Positions 55,004 to 64,000 of a stretch of DNA of 64,000 bases are shown one piece after another; position 1 is the stretch's first letter, and each line of letters begins with the position of its first letter. The DNA is from Hirschia baltica ATCC 49814 (GTDB lineage: Bacteria > Pseudomonadota > Alphaproteobacteria > Caulobacterales > Hyphomonadaceae): NCBI RefSeq assembly GCF_000023785.1, contig NC_012982.1:2976001-3040000 (forward strand), given 5' to 3'. The translations under genes and the position numbers were made by a program. A model generated the notes under the pieces. It saw only the letters and a program-made list of their open reading frames with translations, did not search any database and was not told the origin of the DNA.

Positions 55004-56413
55004 CTAAAGTGCACTCACAAGCGCATCGTTTACATAGATATTTTTCAATGCCACATCCTTTGTATGCGCAATTAGGCTTGGGCTAGAAACACCGTTAAAG
55101 ATACAGTCTTTCAATGAGATATTTTCTATCTCAGCTTTAGCGAAACCTTGGCTATCAAGAACCCGAACAGCTTTTTTTACCGCAATACTCTGCATTGAGA
55201 CATTGCGTAATACAGGCGTAAATGGACCATTTATTCCCTCTTCATAATTGAAATCACAAATCATAACAGCGCGTGCAACCTGACCGACTTCAATATTGCG
55301 AAGGTGAATATTTTCAACCACACCGCCGCGCATCGCATTATTCTTTATCCGCAACATATACCATAAATCGGGGCTATCCATTGCACAGCCCTCTGCATAC
55401 ACATTGAAAACATCACCCGAGATTTCACTGCCAATAACCACGCCGCCATGTCCTGCTTTCATCTGACAATTTCGAATAAGTATATTCTCACTCGGAACAG
55501 CCACACGCCGGCCATCTGCATTGCGCCCTGATTTTATAGCAATACAATCATCGCCCGTATCAAAATAACAATTCTCGATCAGCATATGATCTACAGATTC
55601 AGGGTTACAACCATCATTATTAGGCCCGTGCCCAACCACTTCCACCCCCCGCACAATAACATTGCGGCTCAAAACAGGGTGAATATTCCAAAACGGTGAG
55701 TCCTTTAAATGAATGTCCTCGACCAGCACATTTTCACAATTGTAAAACTCAACAAAAGATGGGCGTAAATAATGTCCTGGGCCAAAACGACGTTGTTCAA
55801 CCGGAATACCAGACTCTGCCATCTCAAAAAGCGCTTGGCGATCAGGAGTTTGATGGCCAACACCTTCTCGCCAACCAAACCGCTCTGCGCCGCACCATGG
55901 CCACCAGTGTTCATTGCTGGCCTGACCATCGAGAACCCCTTCACCCGTGATCGCGACATTTTTAGCATCTCTTGCGTAAATCAAGGGGGAATAATTCATA
56001 ACTTCTACCCCTTCATATCGTGTTAGAACGACAGGGTAATCCATTGGATCAGTGCTAAAGATCAATCTTGCACCGGCACTCACATTGAGTTCTATATTAG
56101 AATGCAATTGAATAGCGCCAGTCAAATAATGACCGTCAGGCACTCTGATTTGTCCACCTCCTGCCTTTCGACAGGCGTCAATTGCCGCTTTAAATGCAGC
56201 AGTATTATCAAATATTCCATCGCCTCGCGCATCGAAATCAGTCAGAAGAAACTGCGCTTTAGGTATAGAAGGCGGTGTTATTTTTTGTCGAATTTGTTCT
56301 GCTTTTTCCCAAACAGGATCAGCAAAAGCCCGTGGGAGATTAGTCTGACAAGCACTGACGCCGCAAAATGCGCTGGCATACATAAAGGATCGTCTGGAAA
56401 TTGAATTTAGCAT
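55004..56413 (-). CDS. GH28 polygalacturonase-type glycosidase, exported
   Basis: A 469-residue GH28 enzyme. A Tat-type signal (SRRSFMYASAFCGVSAC) is followed by a beta-helix opening FLLTDFDARGDGIFDNTAAF. Active-site motifs are NNDGCNPES (in place of NTDG), TGDDCIAIKSG (Asp 288/289), KAGHGGVVIGSE (His 322) and MLRIKNN. It hydrolyses galacturonic-acid linkages in pectin, feeding UxaC/UxaA. The start at 56413 has GGAGA upstream; the frame to 56434 is less likely. Confidence 0.9.
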   Translation of the reverse strand: MLNSISRRSFMYASAFCGVSACQTNLPRAFADPVWEKAEQIRQKITPPSIPKAQFLLTDFDARGDGIFDNTAAFKAAIDACRKAGGGQIRVPDGHYLTGAIQLHSNIELNVSAGARLIFSTDPMDYPVVLTRYEGVEVMNYSPLIYARDAKNVAITGEGVLDGQASNEHWWPWCGAERFGWREGVGHQTPDRQALFEMAESGIPVEQRRFGPGHYLRPSFVEFYNCENVLVEDIHLKDSPFWNIHPVLSRNVIVRGVEVVGHGPNNDGCNPESVDHMLIENCYFDTGDDCIAIKSGRNADGRRVAVPSENILIRNCQMKAGHGGVVIGSEISGDVFNVYAEGCAMDSPDLWYMLRIKNNAMRGGVVENIHLRNIEVGQVARAVMICDFNYEEGINGPFTPVLRNVSMQSIAVKKAVRVLDSQGFAKAEIENISLKDCIFNGVSSPSLIAHTKDVALKNIYVNDALVSAL

Positions 56414-56456
56414 TTCATCTTTCTCCAAGGTCATCTCAACATAGTTATAAGAAAAA

Positions 56457-56482
56457 AGGTGCGACCTTGATAGATCGCACCT
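56457..56482 (-). terminator. Terminator after the 56-kb TonB-dependent receptor
   Basis: AGGTGCGA (56457-56464) pairs with TCGCACCT (56475-56482). On the minus strand the stem runs straight into T residues. It separates the receptor from the GH28 gene that follows in the same direction. Confidence 0.82.
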
Positions 56483-56515
56483 AGTTCGTGGGAAAAAATA
56501 GAACTCGTTTCTTTT

Positions 56516-59500
56516 CTAGAAACGCTGATTAACGCTGACGAATAGCACACGCCCTTGGACATCATATGTTGCTGGGATTGTGTTACCACCTCCTAGAGCA
56601 TACGAACCAAGAACAGGTGGGTCTTCATCCAGCAGGTTACGAACACCTGCTGTAAATTTGGTGTTCTCACCAAATTCATATCCACCCGTTAAATCCCAAT
56701 AAAGGATCGGGTCGATTGTTGGAGTGACGACAGTGCTTGGATCAGTGAAACTTTCACCACGTGCACGCGGCACCGCAATGGAATCATGTGTTAACTCGCC
56801 GATATAACGTCCACGCAGAGACACAAGCGCAGGACCTGAGCTCCAAGTTAGACGCGCATTCCCTTTGAATTCAGGCAATGGTTGTCCACAAGTTCCACCC
56901 CATGTGGCCACACATTCATTGGTAAGTTCTGGCAATTCCTGAATAGGAGTAACAGTGAACTCATCAGTGTAAGTCCATGCTGTGTTAATCTCCCAAGAAC
57001 TACCACCGTCAAACAGACCCCAATCTGTGTCGAAGCGATATCTAGCCTGAACATCCAGACCAGACGTCTTAATTCCACCAATGTTCGCATTCGTTGTAAG
57101 AACATTATCTGGACCGGTAATTTCACCTGTTTGTGTGTCTCTGTTCACGGCCTGACAATAAACACTATTGGCATCTTGCAGAACATTATAACAAAGGTTC
57201 AACACGTTCTGAATTCCGCCACCACCAAGTGGAGCAATCGCATCTTCCAATTCGATATCGAAGTAATCAACACTTAGTACAAAACCTTCAAACCAGCTTG
57301 GTTCATAGATCATACCTAAAGTTACAGTATCAGATTCTTCAGGGCTTAGATTTTCATTTCCGCCTCTCACCTGAGTTAGGAATGGTGATGGTTGAACAGA
57401 TGCATCAAAGACGAGGTTTGTTGGAACACCCGTTGCTTCACACACTGCGCGAACAGCGTCGGTCTGATCTGCGGCTGGTTGCAATGACGAACATGGATCA
57501 ACAGCACTTGGGCCATCTGTTCCTTGTCCACCATACAATTCACCCACATTAGGAGCTCTAATTGCATGCTGGAACTGACCACGGAAAGACAAGTCAGTTG
57601 TAACGGCCCATTCCACACCAGTTGAATATGTCCAAACTGCATCTTCAATTCCGGGCGAGTCATAATCTGACACACGGAAAGCACCATTCAGGTTCAACCG
57701 CTCAAATCCGGGTTGATCTGCAATAATGGGAACGCGAACCTCACCGAAGATCTCTTTTACAGATTGACCACCACTCGTGGCTTCTGCCGCATTCCAACCT
57801 GACACATCGCCAGAACTCAAAAAGCGGTCTGGTGTGTAAGCTGATGTCGCGTCGCGTGTTTCAAACCCAAGTGCAAAGTCCACTGGTCCAGCAGGCATAT
57901 CAAATGCAACACCTGTCAGATTCGCAACAAAGACTTCCTGTTCTGCATCAATCTTGGAGATTGAAGTCACACCAATTTCTTCAGCTGCAGCGGCAGAAAT
58001 ATTTTGACCAAACGGGTTCAGCAATGGCGCATTTCCGCCGTTTGAAAGCATGGCACCTTGAATACGACTTAAAGAGACAGACCCTCTTTGCACAATTGTT
58101 TCAGATGTTCTGGCGAAGCTGTAATATGTATCATAGCTAAGTTCTCTCAAGAAAGAATCAGACACATCCCCCAGCTCACCACGCAAACCAATCGCTGTGC
58201 GGAATACAGAATGATCAGCATTCGCGGAACGTGTCGGCAAGTCGTTGAAACGACGGTTGTAGTTTAAAATTGCCAGACCATCATTTGCAGTCGTGTCCAT
58301 GCTGAACGTACCGCGATTGATTGTCGTCGTTCCAGTTTCACGCGCATCAAGCAAAGTCAGGATGTTTTGCATCTCTGTGCTTAAATATGGGTTATCTGTC
58401 TCAACAAGGAAATTCCCAGTCGCATTTGTCGGTGCAATCTGCACGTCCGAAATGTTGGTGCTATAGTGCAACTCCATATAACCAGTTGCTTTTTCGTTGA
58501 AATCATAATGCCCAAAGACATTTCCCATCCAACGTTCTTGTGGTGTCACAAGATACGAGTTCGGTGACAAATCAAAACGGTCATCTGGATCTAAAAATGG
58601 ACGAACGCTTGTGCCTGTTTGGTCAAAAATAGCACCAAGTGATGTCATGTCCTGAAGACCGGCCGCAGCCAAAGCGGCGTCAAACGTCGCGTCAGAGCCA
58701 GCAGACCCAAATGTTGGCAATCCACCAATACGACCATTTGGTACTGCACTAGAACCACCCGTCACGAAACCAAGGCGTCCACCTGCTTCTTCACACGTTT
58801 GTCCAGAAGGAACACTTAAAGCCGTACCAGCGCCGCTGTCACTATAAGAAGCAGCAGTCACACATCCATCACTTAGGCCTTGAGCTGCCCAATCACCGCG
58901 CTCGGCTAAAGTCATGCCCCCGCGATTTAAATATCCGATGGATGCAGTCAAATTACCGCGGTCATTGTCAAAATTACCACCAAGCGTTAGGTCGACACTA
59001 TATGTCGGTGTGCTGGTCGGAGAATCCCAGGCAGATTGAGCGTTTAGTTCAACACCTTCAAAATCATCTTTGAGCAGGAAGTTTACAACCCCTGTTATCG
59101 CATCAGAACCATAAACGGCAGACGATCCACCCGTCACGACTTCAGTCTGTTTGATCAACGCAGCTGGAATTGTATTGATGTCCGTCGTCATCGCTGGACC
59201 AGTAATCGCAAAGCGACGACCATTCACGAGGACAAGGTTACGTGTCGCGCCAAAATTGCGAAGGTTCAGCGTCGATACACCTACCGGTGCGCCCGCTTGA
59301 ACAGTGTTGGCTTTAGGGCCTTCAGTTTGGTTTCCACTAAATTGCGGAGTATCTAGAAGGAGGCTCTCAACATTCTGCGTACCTGACAGAACGAATTCTT
59401 CTTCACCCAAAATTGTCACAGGTGTAGGCGCGTCATATCCCCGATCGGCAAGGCGAGAACCTGTTACCGTAATAACATCAAGAACTTGCTGGCCTTCAGC

Positions 59501-59635
59501 TTCCTCTTCTTGAACATCTTGAGCAACTGCCACACTTCCTAAACATATGCTCGCTGCTAAAATAGCACTACTTCCAAACAATGAGTTGCGAAGTACTCGC
59601 CTATAATGACTCACCGATTTGCTTTGATTTTTCAT
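56516..59635 (-). CDS. TonB-dependent outer membrane receptor in the pectin locus
   Basis: A 1039-residue receptor. It has a signal peptide (AAISICLGS-like core, cleavage after AVAQ), a TonB box (LDVITVTGSRL), a plug with NVESLLLDTPQFSGNQTEGP, LVLVNGRRFAITGP and QTEVVTGGSSAVYGSDAITG, and a barrel ending VSVNQRF. It is divergent from the FadR-type regulator and uronate genes and next to GH28, so uptake of pectin oligosaccharides is likely. Confidence 0.92.
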   Translation of the reverse strand: MKNQSKSVSHYRRVLRNSLFGSSAILAASICLGSVAVAQDVQEEEAEGQQVLDVITVTGSRLADRGYDAPTPVTILGEEEFVLSGTQNVESLLLDTPQFSGNQTEGPKANTVQAGAPVGVSTLNLRNFGATRNLVLVNGRRFAITGPAMTTDINTIPAALIKQTEVVTGGSSAVYGSDAITGVVNFLLKDDFEGVELNAQSAWDSPTSTPTYSVDLTLGGNFDNDRGNLTASIGYLNRGGMTLAERGDWAAQGLSDGCVTAASYSDSGAGTALSVPSGQTCEEAGGRLGFVTGGSSAVPNGRIGGLPTFGSAGSDATFDAALAAAGLQDMTSLGAIFDQTGTSVRPFLDPDDRFDLSPNSYLVTPQERWMGNVFGHYDFNEKATGYMELHYSTNISDVQIAPTNATGNFLVETDNPYLSTEMQNILTLLDARETGTTTINRGTFSMDTTANDGLAILNYNRRFNDLPTRSANADHSVFRTAIGLRGELGDVSDSFLRELSYDTYYSFARTSETIVQRGSVSLSRIQGAMLSNGGNAPLLNPFGQNISAAAAEEIGVTSISKIDAEQEVFVANLTGVAFDMPAGPVDFALGFETRDATSAYTPDRFLSSGDVSGWNAAEATSGGQSVKEIFGEVRVPIIADQPGFERLNLNGAFRVSDYDSPGIEDAVWTYSTGVEWAVTTDLSFRGQFQHAIRAPNVGELYGGQGTDGPSAVDPCSSLQPAADQTDAVRAVCEATGVPTNLVFDASVQPSPFLTQVRGGNENLSPEESDTVTLGMIYEPSWFEGFVLSVDYFDIELEDAIAPLGGGGIQNVLNLCYNVLQDANSVYCQAVNRDTQTGEITGPDNVLTTNANIGGIKTSGLDVQARYRFDTDWGLFDGGSSWEINTAWTYTDEFTVTPIQELPELTNECVATWGGTCGQPLPEFKGNARLTWSSGPALVSLRGRYIGELTHDSIAVPRARGESFTDPSTVVTPTIDPILYWDLTGGYEFGENTKFTAGVRNLLDEDPPVLGSYALGGGNTIPATYDVQGRVLFVSVNQRF

Positions 59636-59945
59636 AAGTGTCCTCCTCCATTTTTTTAAACTTATTCAGCAACTTAAATTGCCTTTAGTTCTTATTTGCT
59701 TTGACCGAGATGAGTGAGAGCAAGCTTTCAAAGTGTGTAAAAGGCTGTGCAACTTCCCCGCCCTTTCAAACTCTTCAGATGCTTATTCACTTAAATATTG
59801 AGTGATCCCCTCATTTCTCGACGCTATCCCTAGAACTGTTTTGTTCACCTTACTAAATACCACATATTGGGAATTATATTTAGATGTTGGGAATATGGCA
59901 TTGTCGTCACAATTTGTAAAGCCAAAAGCAACGCATCAACTTCAA

Positions 59946-59960
59946 ATTGGTTAAACCAAA
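59946..59960. promoter_or_regulatory. FadR/UxuR-type operator, perfect dyad
   Basis: ATTGGTTAAACCAAA contains the 13-base perfect palindrome TTGGTT-A-AACCAA (59947-59959), matching the TGGT-N3-ACCA pattern of FadR-subfamily regulators. It lies between the receptor and the FadR-type gene. Confidence 0.55.
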
Positions 59961-60068
59961 AATCAACACATCAATGGATCAACATGCAAAAACGCCGACT
60001 ATCATCTATTTATGGCAGTAAAAAATGGATATTCATCTATATTTCCACTAAGAAGAGATACCATTGAC

Positions 60069-60085
60069 AAATTGGTCCAACAGGT
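60069..60085. promoter_or_regulatory. Second, weaker FadR/UxuR-type site
   Basis: AAATTGGTCCAACAGGT keeps the left half-site and part of the right (ACA instead of ACCA). It lies about 100 bases before the FadR-type gene and could serve autoregulation. Confidence 0.35.
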
Positions 60086-60184
60086 AGAAACATCCCACTC
60101 CACGATAGGCAGAGTTGTTTTGACACTTAATATGCGGGGAATCACCCCAGATATTCATAAGGAAAATGGAGTTCACACAAGCAT

Positions 60185-60925
60185 ATGGCCCGGCTCTACC
60201 AACAAATAGCTCAAGAATTACAATATGAGATTGCTACCGGTGTCTTTCAGCTCAATGAGCGTCTGCCGTCTGAACGCGTCCTTGTCGAGCGCTTCAATGT
60301 ATCCAGAACAATTGTAAGAGAAGCACTTCTTTATCTGGAAATTCTAGGACTTATTTCAATTAAAACTGGCGCAGGTGCGACTGTCATCGCAAAGCAAGCC
60401 ATAAGCGATTTAGGACCAGACTCACAAAATGTAGGCCCTTTTGAACTTTTGGATGTGCGTATTTTTGTTGAAAGTGAAGCCGCTTATCTAGCCGCTAGTC
60501 GTATTTCCGAAATTGAGCTGGAACGCCTCAGACAAATTCTTGATGATATGTCGATAGAAAACCAAACCCAAACCGATGATGAATTAGCAGACCGTGAATT
60601 TCACCTCACGATCGCACGCGCATCTGGAAACTCAGCTTTGGAATCAACAGTTGCACACCTGTGGAGTCTGCGTTCAGAAAGTCCCCTTCTCCTTAGCACC
60701 AGAGATAAAGCCAGAAAAAACGGTATTAAGCCAGTCATCTGGCATCATGAAGAAATACTCAAAGCCCTAGAACGCAAAGATCCACGCGGTGCCTATGCAG
60801 CAATGCAAAGTCATCTTGTCTGGGTCAAAAGCGCGTTCTTAGACTCAACCGACATAGATAGCTCGGCTCCTACGCGCAATCTAAACACACAAAAAATTGA
60901 ACCTCCTAAATCAGAGACGAATTAA
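60185..60925 (+). CDS. GntR/FadR-subfamily regulator (UxuR/ExuR-like)
   Basis: A 246-residue regulator with an N-terminal winged helix (LYQQIAQELQYEIATGVFQL, then LPSERVLVERFNVSRTIVRE) and a C-terminal FCD domain (FELLDVRIFVESEAAYLAAS; EFHLTIARASGNSALES; His-rich IWHHEEILKAL, a likely metal/effector site). It sits directly upstream of uxaC, so a uronate-responsive repressor role is likely. Confidence 0.9.
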   Translation: MARLYQQIAQELQYEIATGVFQLNERLPSERVLVERFNVSRTIVREALLYLEILGLISIKTGAGATVIAKQAISDLGPDSQNVGPFELLDVRIFVESEAAYLAASRISEIELERLRQILDDMSIENQTQTDDELADREFHLTIARASGNSALESTVAHLWSLRSESPLLLSTRDKARKNGIKPVIWHHEEILKALERKDPRGAYAAMQSHLVWVKSAFLDSTDIDSSAPTRNLNTQKIEPPKSETN

Positions 60926-60926
60926 A

Positions 60927-62345
60927 ATGACAAAGCCATTGAAACTAAATCCCGACAGATTGTTTCCAGCCGACTCAAAAGAACGCGATATTGCGCGTAA
61001 TCTTTATAAATCAGTCGCTGATTTGCCGATTATCTCCCCTCACGGGCACACAGACCCGAGCTGGTTTGCTGATGATGAAGCCTTTCCTAACCCAGCCCAA
61101 TTGCTGATTACGCCTGATCACTATGTATTCAGAATGCTTTACTCTCAGGGCATTGCGCTATCAAAACTTGGCGTTCCAACAATAGATGGTTCCCCCACAG
61201 AAACAGATGGCCGCACCATTTGGAGATTACTCGCCGAGAACTATCATTTATTTCGCGGTACACCTTCAAGAACATGGTTGGACTGGGTGTTTGCCGAAGT
61301 CTTTAAATTGGATGTCATGCTGGATACAGAAACATCCGATCTTTATTATGATGTTATGGCTGAGAAATTAAACTCTCCAGAATTTCGTCCAAGAGCACTC
61401 TATAAGAAATTCAATATAGAGCTACTTTCGACAACAGAAGGTGCATTGGACGATCTACGTCACCATAAGAAAATCTCAGAATCCGGTTGGGATGGTCGCG
61501 TCATTACTACCTATCGTCCAGACAGTGTGATCGACCCTGAATTTGAAGGCTTTCTTGATAATGTTGAAGCATTTGGAAAACTCACAAATGAAGACACAAC
61601 CGACTGGGCTGGATATCTAAATGCTCACCGCAGCCGCCGCGAATATTTTAGAAATGTCGGTGGAGCAACAGCAAGCGATCACGGATTTGAAACGGCAACG
61701 ACCGCAAACCTGTCCCCTCAAGATGCTGAAGCTCTTTTCAACCGTGTCATCAAAGGCAATTGTTCAGCCCAAGATGCTGAATTATTTCGTGGTCAAATGC
61801 TAACTGAAATGGCCCGCATGAGCTTGGATGACGGCATGACAATGCAAATACATGCAGGAAGTTGCCGTAACCATAACCAATCCGTATTCCAACAATTTGG
61901 GCGGGATAAAGGTGCAGATATTCCTGTGCAGACAGAATACACACGCGCTTTAAAACCATTGCTAGATGCTGTTGGAAATGAACCGTCTCTAACTGTTATT
62001 CTCTTCACTCTAGACGAAGATAATTACAGCAGAGAACTCGCTACAATGGCTGGTCATTATCCTGCTTTAAAACTTGGACCTCCATGGTGGTTCCACGACA
62101 GCCCTGAAGGTATGCGCCGCTTCCGTGAGAAAACAACAGAAACTGCTGGTTTCTACAATACTGTTGGGTTCAATGATGACACGCGCGCATTCCTCTCAAT
62201 TCCAGCACGTCATGATGTTGCCCGCCGCATGGATTGTGGCTGGTTGGCAAAACTCGTCGCCGATCACAGATTGGACGAAACTGAAGCAGCCGAAATCGCT
62301 AAGGACCTCACATACAATCTGCCGAAAAAAGCCTATAAATTATGA
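60927..62345 (+). CDS. uxaC: Glucuronate/galacturonate isomerase
   Basis: A 472-residue uronate isomerase. Family features are LPIISPHGHTDPSWFADDEA near the N-terminus, TYRPDSVIDPEFEGF, MTMQIHAGSCRNHNQSVFQQ and LKLGPPWWFHDSPEGMRRF. It converts D-galacturonate to tagaturonate and glucuronate to fructuronate. The ATG at 60927 lies one base after the regulator stop; an upstream in-frame start at 60897 overlaps that gene. It overlaps uxaA by four bases. Confidence 0.96.
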   Translation: MTKPLKLNPDRLFPADSKERDIARNLYKSVADLPIISPHGHTDPSWFADDEAFPNPAQLLITPDHYVFRMLYSQGIALSKLGVPTIDGSPTETDGRTIWRLLAENYHLFRGTPSRTWLDWVFAEVFKLDVMLDTETSDLYYDVMAEKLNSPEFRPRALYKKFNIELLSTTEGALDDLRHHKKISESGWDGRVITTYRPDSVIDPEFEGFLDNVEAFGKLTNEDTTDWAGYLNAHRSRREYFRNVGGATASDHGFETATTANLSPQDAEALFNRVIKGNCSAQDAELFRGQMLTEMARMSLDDGMTMQIHAGSCRNHNQSVFQQFGRDKGADIPVQTEYTRALKPLLDAVGNEPSLTVILFTLDEDNYSRELATMAGHYPALKLGPPWWFHDSPEGMRRFREKTTETAGFYNTVGFNDDTRAFLSIPARHDVARRMDCGWLAKLVADHRLDETEAAEIAKDLTYNLPKKAYKL

Positions 62346-63847
62346 AGACTCCAATCATCATTCTTCACGAAAGAGACAATGTCGGCATCGCACGTGCCGA
62401 CATCGACACTGGCGACACAATTCTTGACGACATACTCGCAATAAACGCGATAAAAAGTGGACACAAAGTCGCCACTAAAGACATAAAAACTGGTGACTCT
62501 GTTTTAAAATTTGGACAACATATCGGCACCGCATCGACAAATATTCAGCGCGGTGAGCACGTTCATATCCACAACATAACCGCAGAACGAAAAGAAAATG
62601 CAAACTCCGCTTCCAGTAAATGGCAGTCCTCCCCTCCTGAAACGAAAGCCACTTTCCAAGGCTATGTCCGAGCAGATGGAAGTGTTGGAACACGCAATTA
62701 CATTGGCATTCTAACAACGGTAAACTGCGCGGCGACTGTTGCGAGACAAATTGCTGAACAAGCCAAAACACAGCTAGCAAACTACCCTAATGTGGATGGT
62801 GTTGTGGCCCTAACTCACACGACAGGCTGTGGAACATCCTCTTCTGGGGAAGGCACAGATAACCTACGTCGAACCATTGCTGGATTTGCACAACATGCGA
62901 ATTTTTCAGCTGTCCTCATTATAGGGCTAGGCTGTGAAGCTAATCAGCTAAGTGTGCTACTAGAAAAACAAAGCCTAACTGAAAGTGATCGTCTCAAAAC
63001 ACTACAAATTCAACAAGTTGGCGGCACACGCCATGCTATTTCTCAAGGGTTAGAAATTGTTGAAAATATGATGGAAGAGGCAAACAAAGCCAGACGATCT
63101 GAAGTCAGCGCGTCCCATCTTTCACTTGGGCTCCAATGTGGAGGTTCCGATGCATTATCGGGTGTAACAGCTAACCCCTCATTGGGGGTCGCAGTGGATA
63201 TGCTTGTTCGCCAAGGCGGAACAGCCATACTGGCAGAAACACCTGAGATTTATGGTGCTGAAGAACTCCTGCTGAACCGCGCAGAGACAGAAACTGTCTC
63301 GCAAGATCTACTAGAACGTATTGCATGGTGGGAGGATTATGTCGCCCGCAACAAGCAGGAATTAAACAATAACCCCTCTCCGGGAAACTTAGCCGGCGGC
63401 TTAACAACAATCCTCGAAAAATCACTTGGTGCTGTCGCTAAATCCGGTTCTTCTCCTCTATGCGGCGTATACCAATATGCTGAAATCATTAAACAAAAAG
63501 GGTTAGTCTTCATGGATTCTCCAGGATATGACCCTTGTTCTGTTACAGGTGAGATCGCCTCTGGCGCAAATATGATTTGCTTCACAACAGGTCGCGGTTC
63601 TGTCTTCGGGTCAAAACCTGTTCCTAGCCTAAAAATCGCTTCAAACTCAAACCTTGCTACCTATATGGATGAAGACATTGATGTTGATGCCGGCCAAGTC
63701 GCAATGGGGACTGAAAGTGTTGAAGATGTTGGAGCCAGAATATTCCAACTTATCCTAGATACAGCATCTGGGCACCAATCTAAATCTGAAGAATTTGGTT
63801 TCGGTGACATGGAATTTGTACCTTGGCAAATCGGTGCAACCATATAA
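62342..63847 (+). CDS. uxaA: Altronate dehydratase
   Basis: A 501-residue UxaA. It has an N-terminal SAF-like domain (ILHERDNVGIARADIDTGDT) and a large C-terminal domain with GYVRADGSVGTRNYIGILTT, TTGCGTSSSGEGTDNLRRTI, LQCGGSDALSGVTANPSLG and CFTTGRGSVFGSKPVPSLKI. It dehydrates D-altronate to 2-keto-3-deoxygluconate. The intermediate reductase (UxaB) is not in the window and may lie downstream. Confidence 0.96.
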   Translation: MKTPIIILHERDNVGIARADIDTGDTILDDILAINAIKSGHKVATKDIKTGDSVLKFGQHIGTASTNIQRGEHVHIHNITAERKENANSASSKWQSSPPETKATFQGYVRADGSVGTRNYIGILTTVNCAATVARQIAEQAKTQLANYPNVDGVVALTHTTGCGTSSSGEGTDNLRRTIAGFAQHANFSAVLIIGLGCEANQLSVLLEKQSLTESDRLKTLQIQQVGGTRHAISQGLEIVENMMEEANKARRSEVSASHLSLGLQCGGSDALSGVTANPSLGVAVDMLVRQGGTAILAETPEIYGAEELLLNRAETETVSQDLLERIAWWEDYVARNKQELNNNPSPGNLAGGLTTILEKSLGAVAKSGSSPLCGVYQYAEIIKQKGLVFMDSPGYDPCSVTGEIASGANMICFTTGRGSVFGSKPVPSLKIASNSNLATYMDEDIDVDAGQVAMGTESVEDVGARIFQLILDTASGHQSKSEEFGFGDMEFVPWQIGATI

Positions 63848-63950
63848 TTTAAATTATTTAAAATCATATAGTTACAAACTATCACAAATACCATCGACAG
63901 GTTTTCAGGTCATGATCGTTTAATACGGGTGTAACAGCCAAGGTATAGTA

Positions 63951-64000
63951 ATGATCATGACCGCTCCCGCTATTTTTGTACGAAAAAATATAAAGAGAAC
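63951..64000 (+). CDS. Possible start of the next gene (cut by the window end)
   Basis: An open frame begins at ATG 63951 (or the in-frame ATG at 63957) and is still open at the window end (MIMTAPAIFVRKNIKR). AAGG lies about eight bases before it. The fragment is too short to assign; a continuation of the uronate operon is possible. The 103 bases between uxaA and this point hold no other feature I can support. Confidence 0.3.
   Translation, partial: MIMTAPAIFVRKNIKR

Larger units (their letters stand above)
59636..60184. other. Divergent control region between TonB receptor and FadR-type gene
   Basis: The 549 bases have no convincing gene; short frames at 59867-60209 lack recognisable features. 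It contains a perfect FadR-type dyad at 59946-59960 and a related half-conserved site at 60069-60085 (separate entries), which likely control both directions. Confidence 0.5.

Noticed and set aside
59867-60209. Two short plus-strand frames upstream of the FadR-type regulator
   Set aside because: They overlap each other and the operator sites, lack ribosome-binding sites, and run into the true regulator start.
1-64000. Search for mobile elements, attachment sites, tRNA or rRNA genes
   Set aside because: No transposase, integrase, tRNA-like cloverleaf or rRNA segment could be recognised on either strand, and gene order looks like ordinary metabolic operons.

Overview
The window looks like chromosomal DNA from a Gram-negative, marine-type alphaproteobacterium. 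GC content is moderate to low (mid-40s % by eye). There are three TonB-dependent receptors, lipoprotein and Tat export signals, a UrcA-family protein and an RND efflux pump. A member of the Hyphomonadaceae (Hirschia-like) would fit, but that placement is inference. I see no rRNA, tRNA, CRISPR array, insertion sequence or prophage.

Region 1 (1-20 kb) is a nitrogen-scavenging block for urea. It holds a partial TPR gene, a parvulin/HupE pair, the urea importer urtABCDE, and a convergent two-component system whose hybrid kinase carries an NCS1-type permease domain. Next come an exported ureohydrolase (agmatinase/arginase/guanidinase family) and the urease operon ureD-A-J-B-C-E-F-G plus a small exported protein of unknown function. 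A coherent reading is that a guanidino compound is split to urea outside the cytoplasm, UrtABCDE imports the urea, and urease hydrolyses it.

Region 2 (20-30 kb) starts with a TonB-dependent receptor. It continues with a tryptophan tryptophylquinone (TTQ) amine dehydrogenase operon in the order heavy chain, MauE, MauD, an unlisted 43-aa ORF, light chain, monoheme cytochrome c. A divergent soluble cytochrome c, a GAF-Fis regulator without an AAA+ domain and an aldehyde dehydrogenase follow. Together these would deaminate a primary amine in the periplasm, pass electrons to cytochrome c and oxidise the aldehyde. The light chain resembles aromatic (aralkyl) amine dehydrogenase more than methylamine dehydrogenase.

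Region 3 (30-42 kb) has a UrcA-family protein, a TetR regulator, a large TonB-dependent receptor, and a divergent TetR/RND tripartite efflux operon with a palindromic operator.

Region 4 (42-64 kb) is a pectin/rhamnogalacturonan-type utilisation locus. It has two lipoprotein glycosidases, an IclR regulator and the full non-phosphorylative diketo-hydrolase L-rhamnose pathway: rhamnose dehydrogenase, lactonase, rhamnonate dehydratase, KDR dehydrogenase, diketo-acid hydrolase. FMN L-lactate dehydrogenase and the RhaT symporter accompany it. Two GH28 enzymes, a TonB-dependent receptor, a FadR-type regulator, uxaC and uxaA for galacturonate complete the block. Recurrent short motifs suggest one IclR regulon (rhamnose) and one GntR/FadR regulon (uronate) that may also include the receptor at 32 kb.
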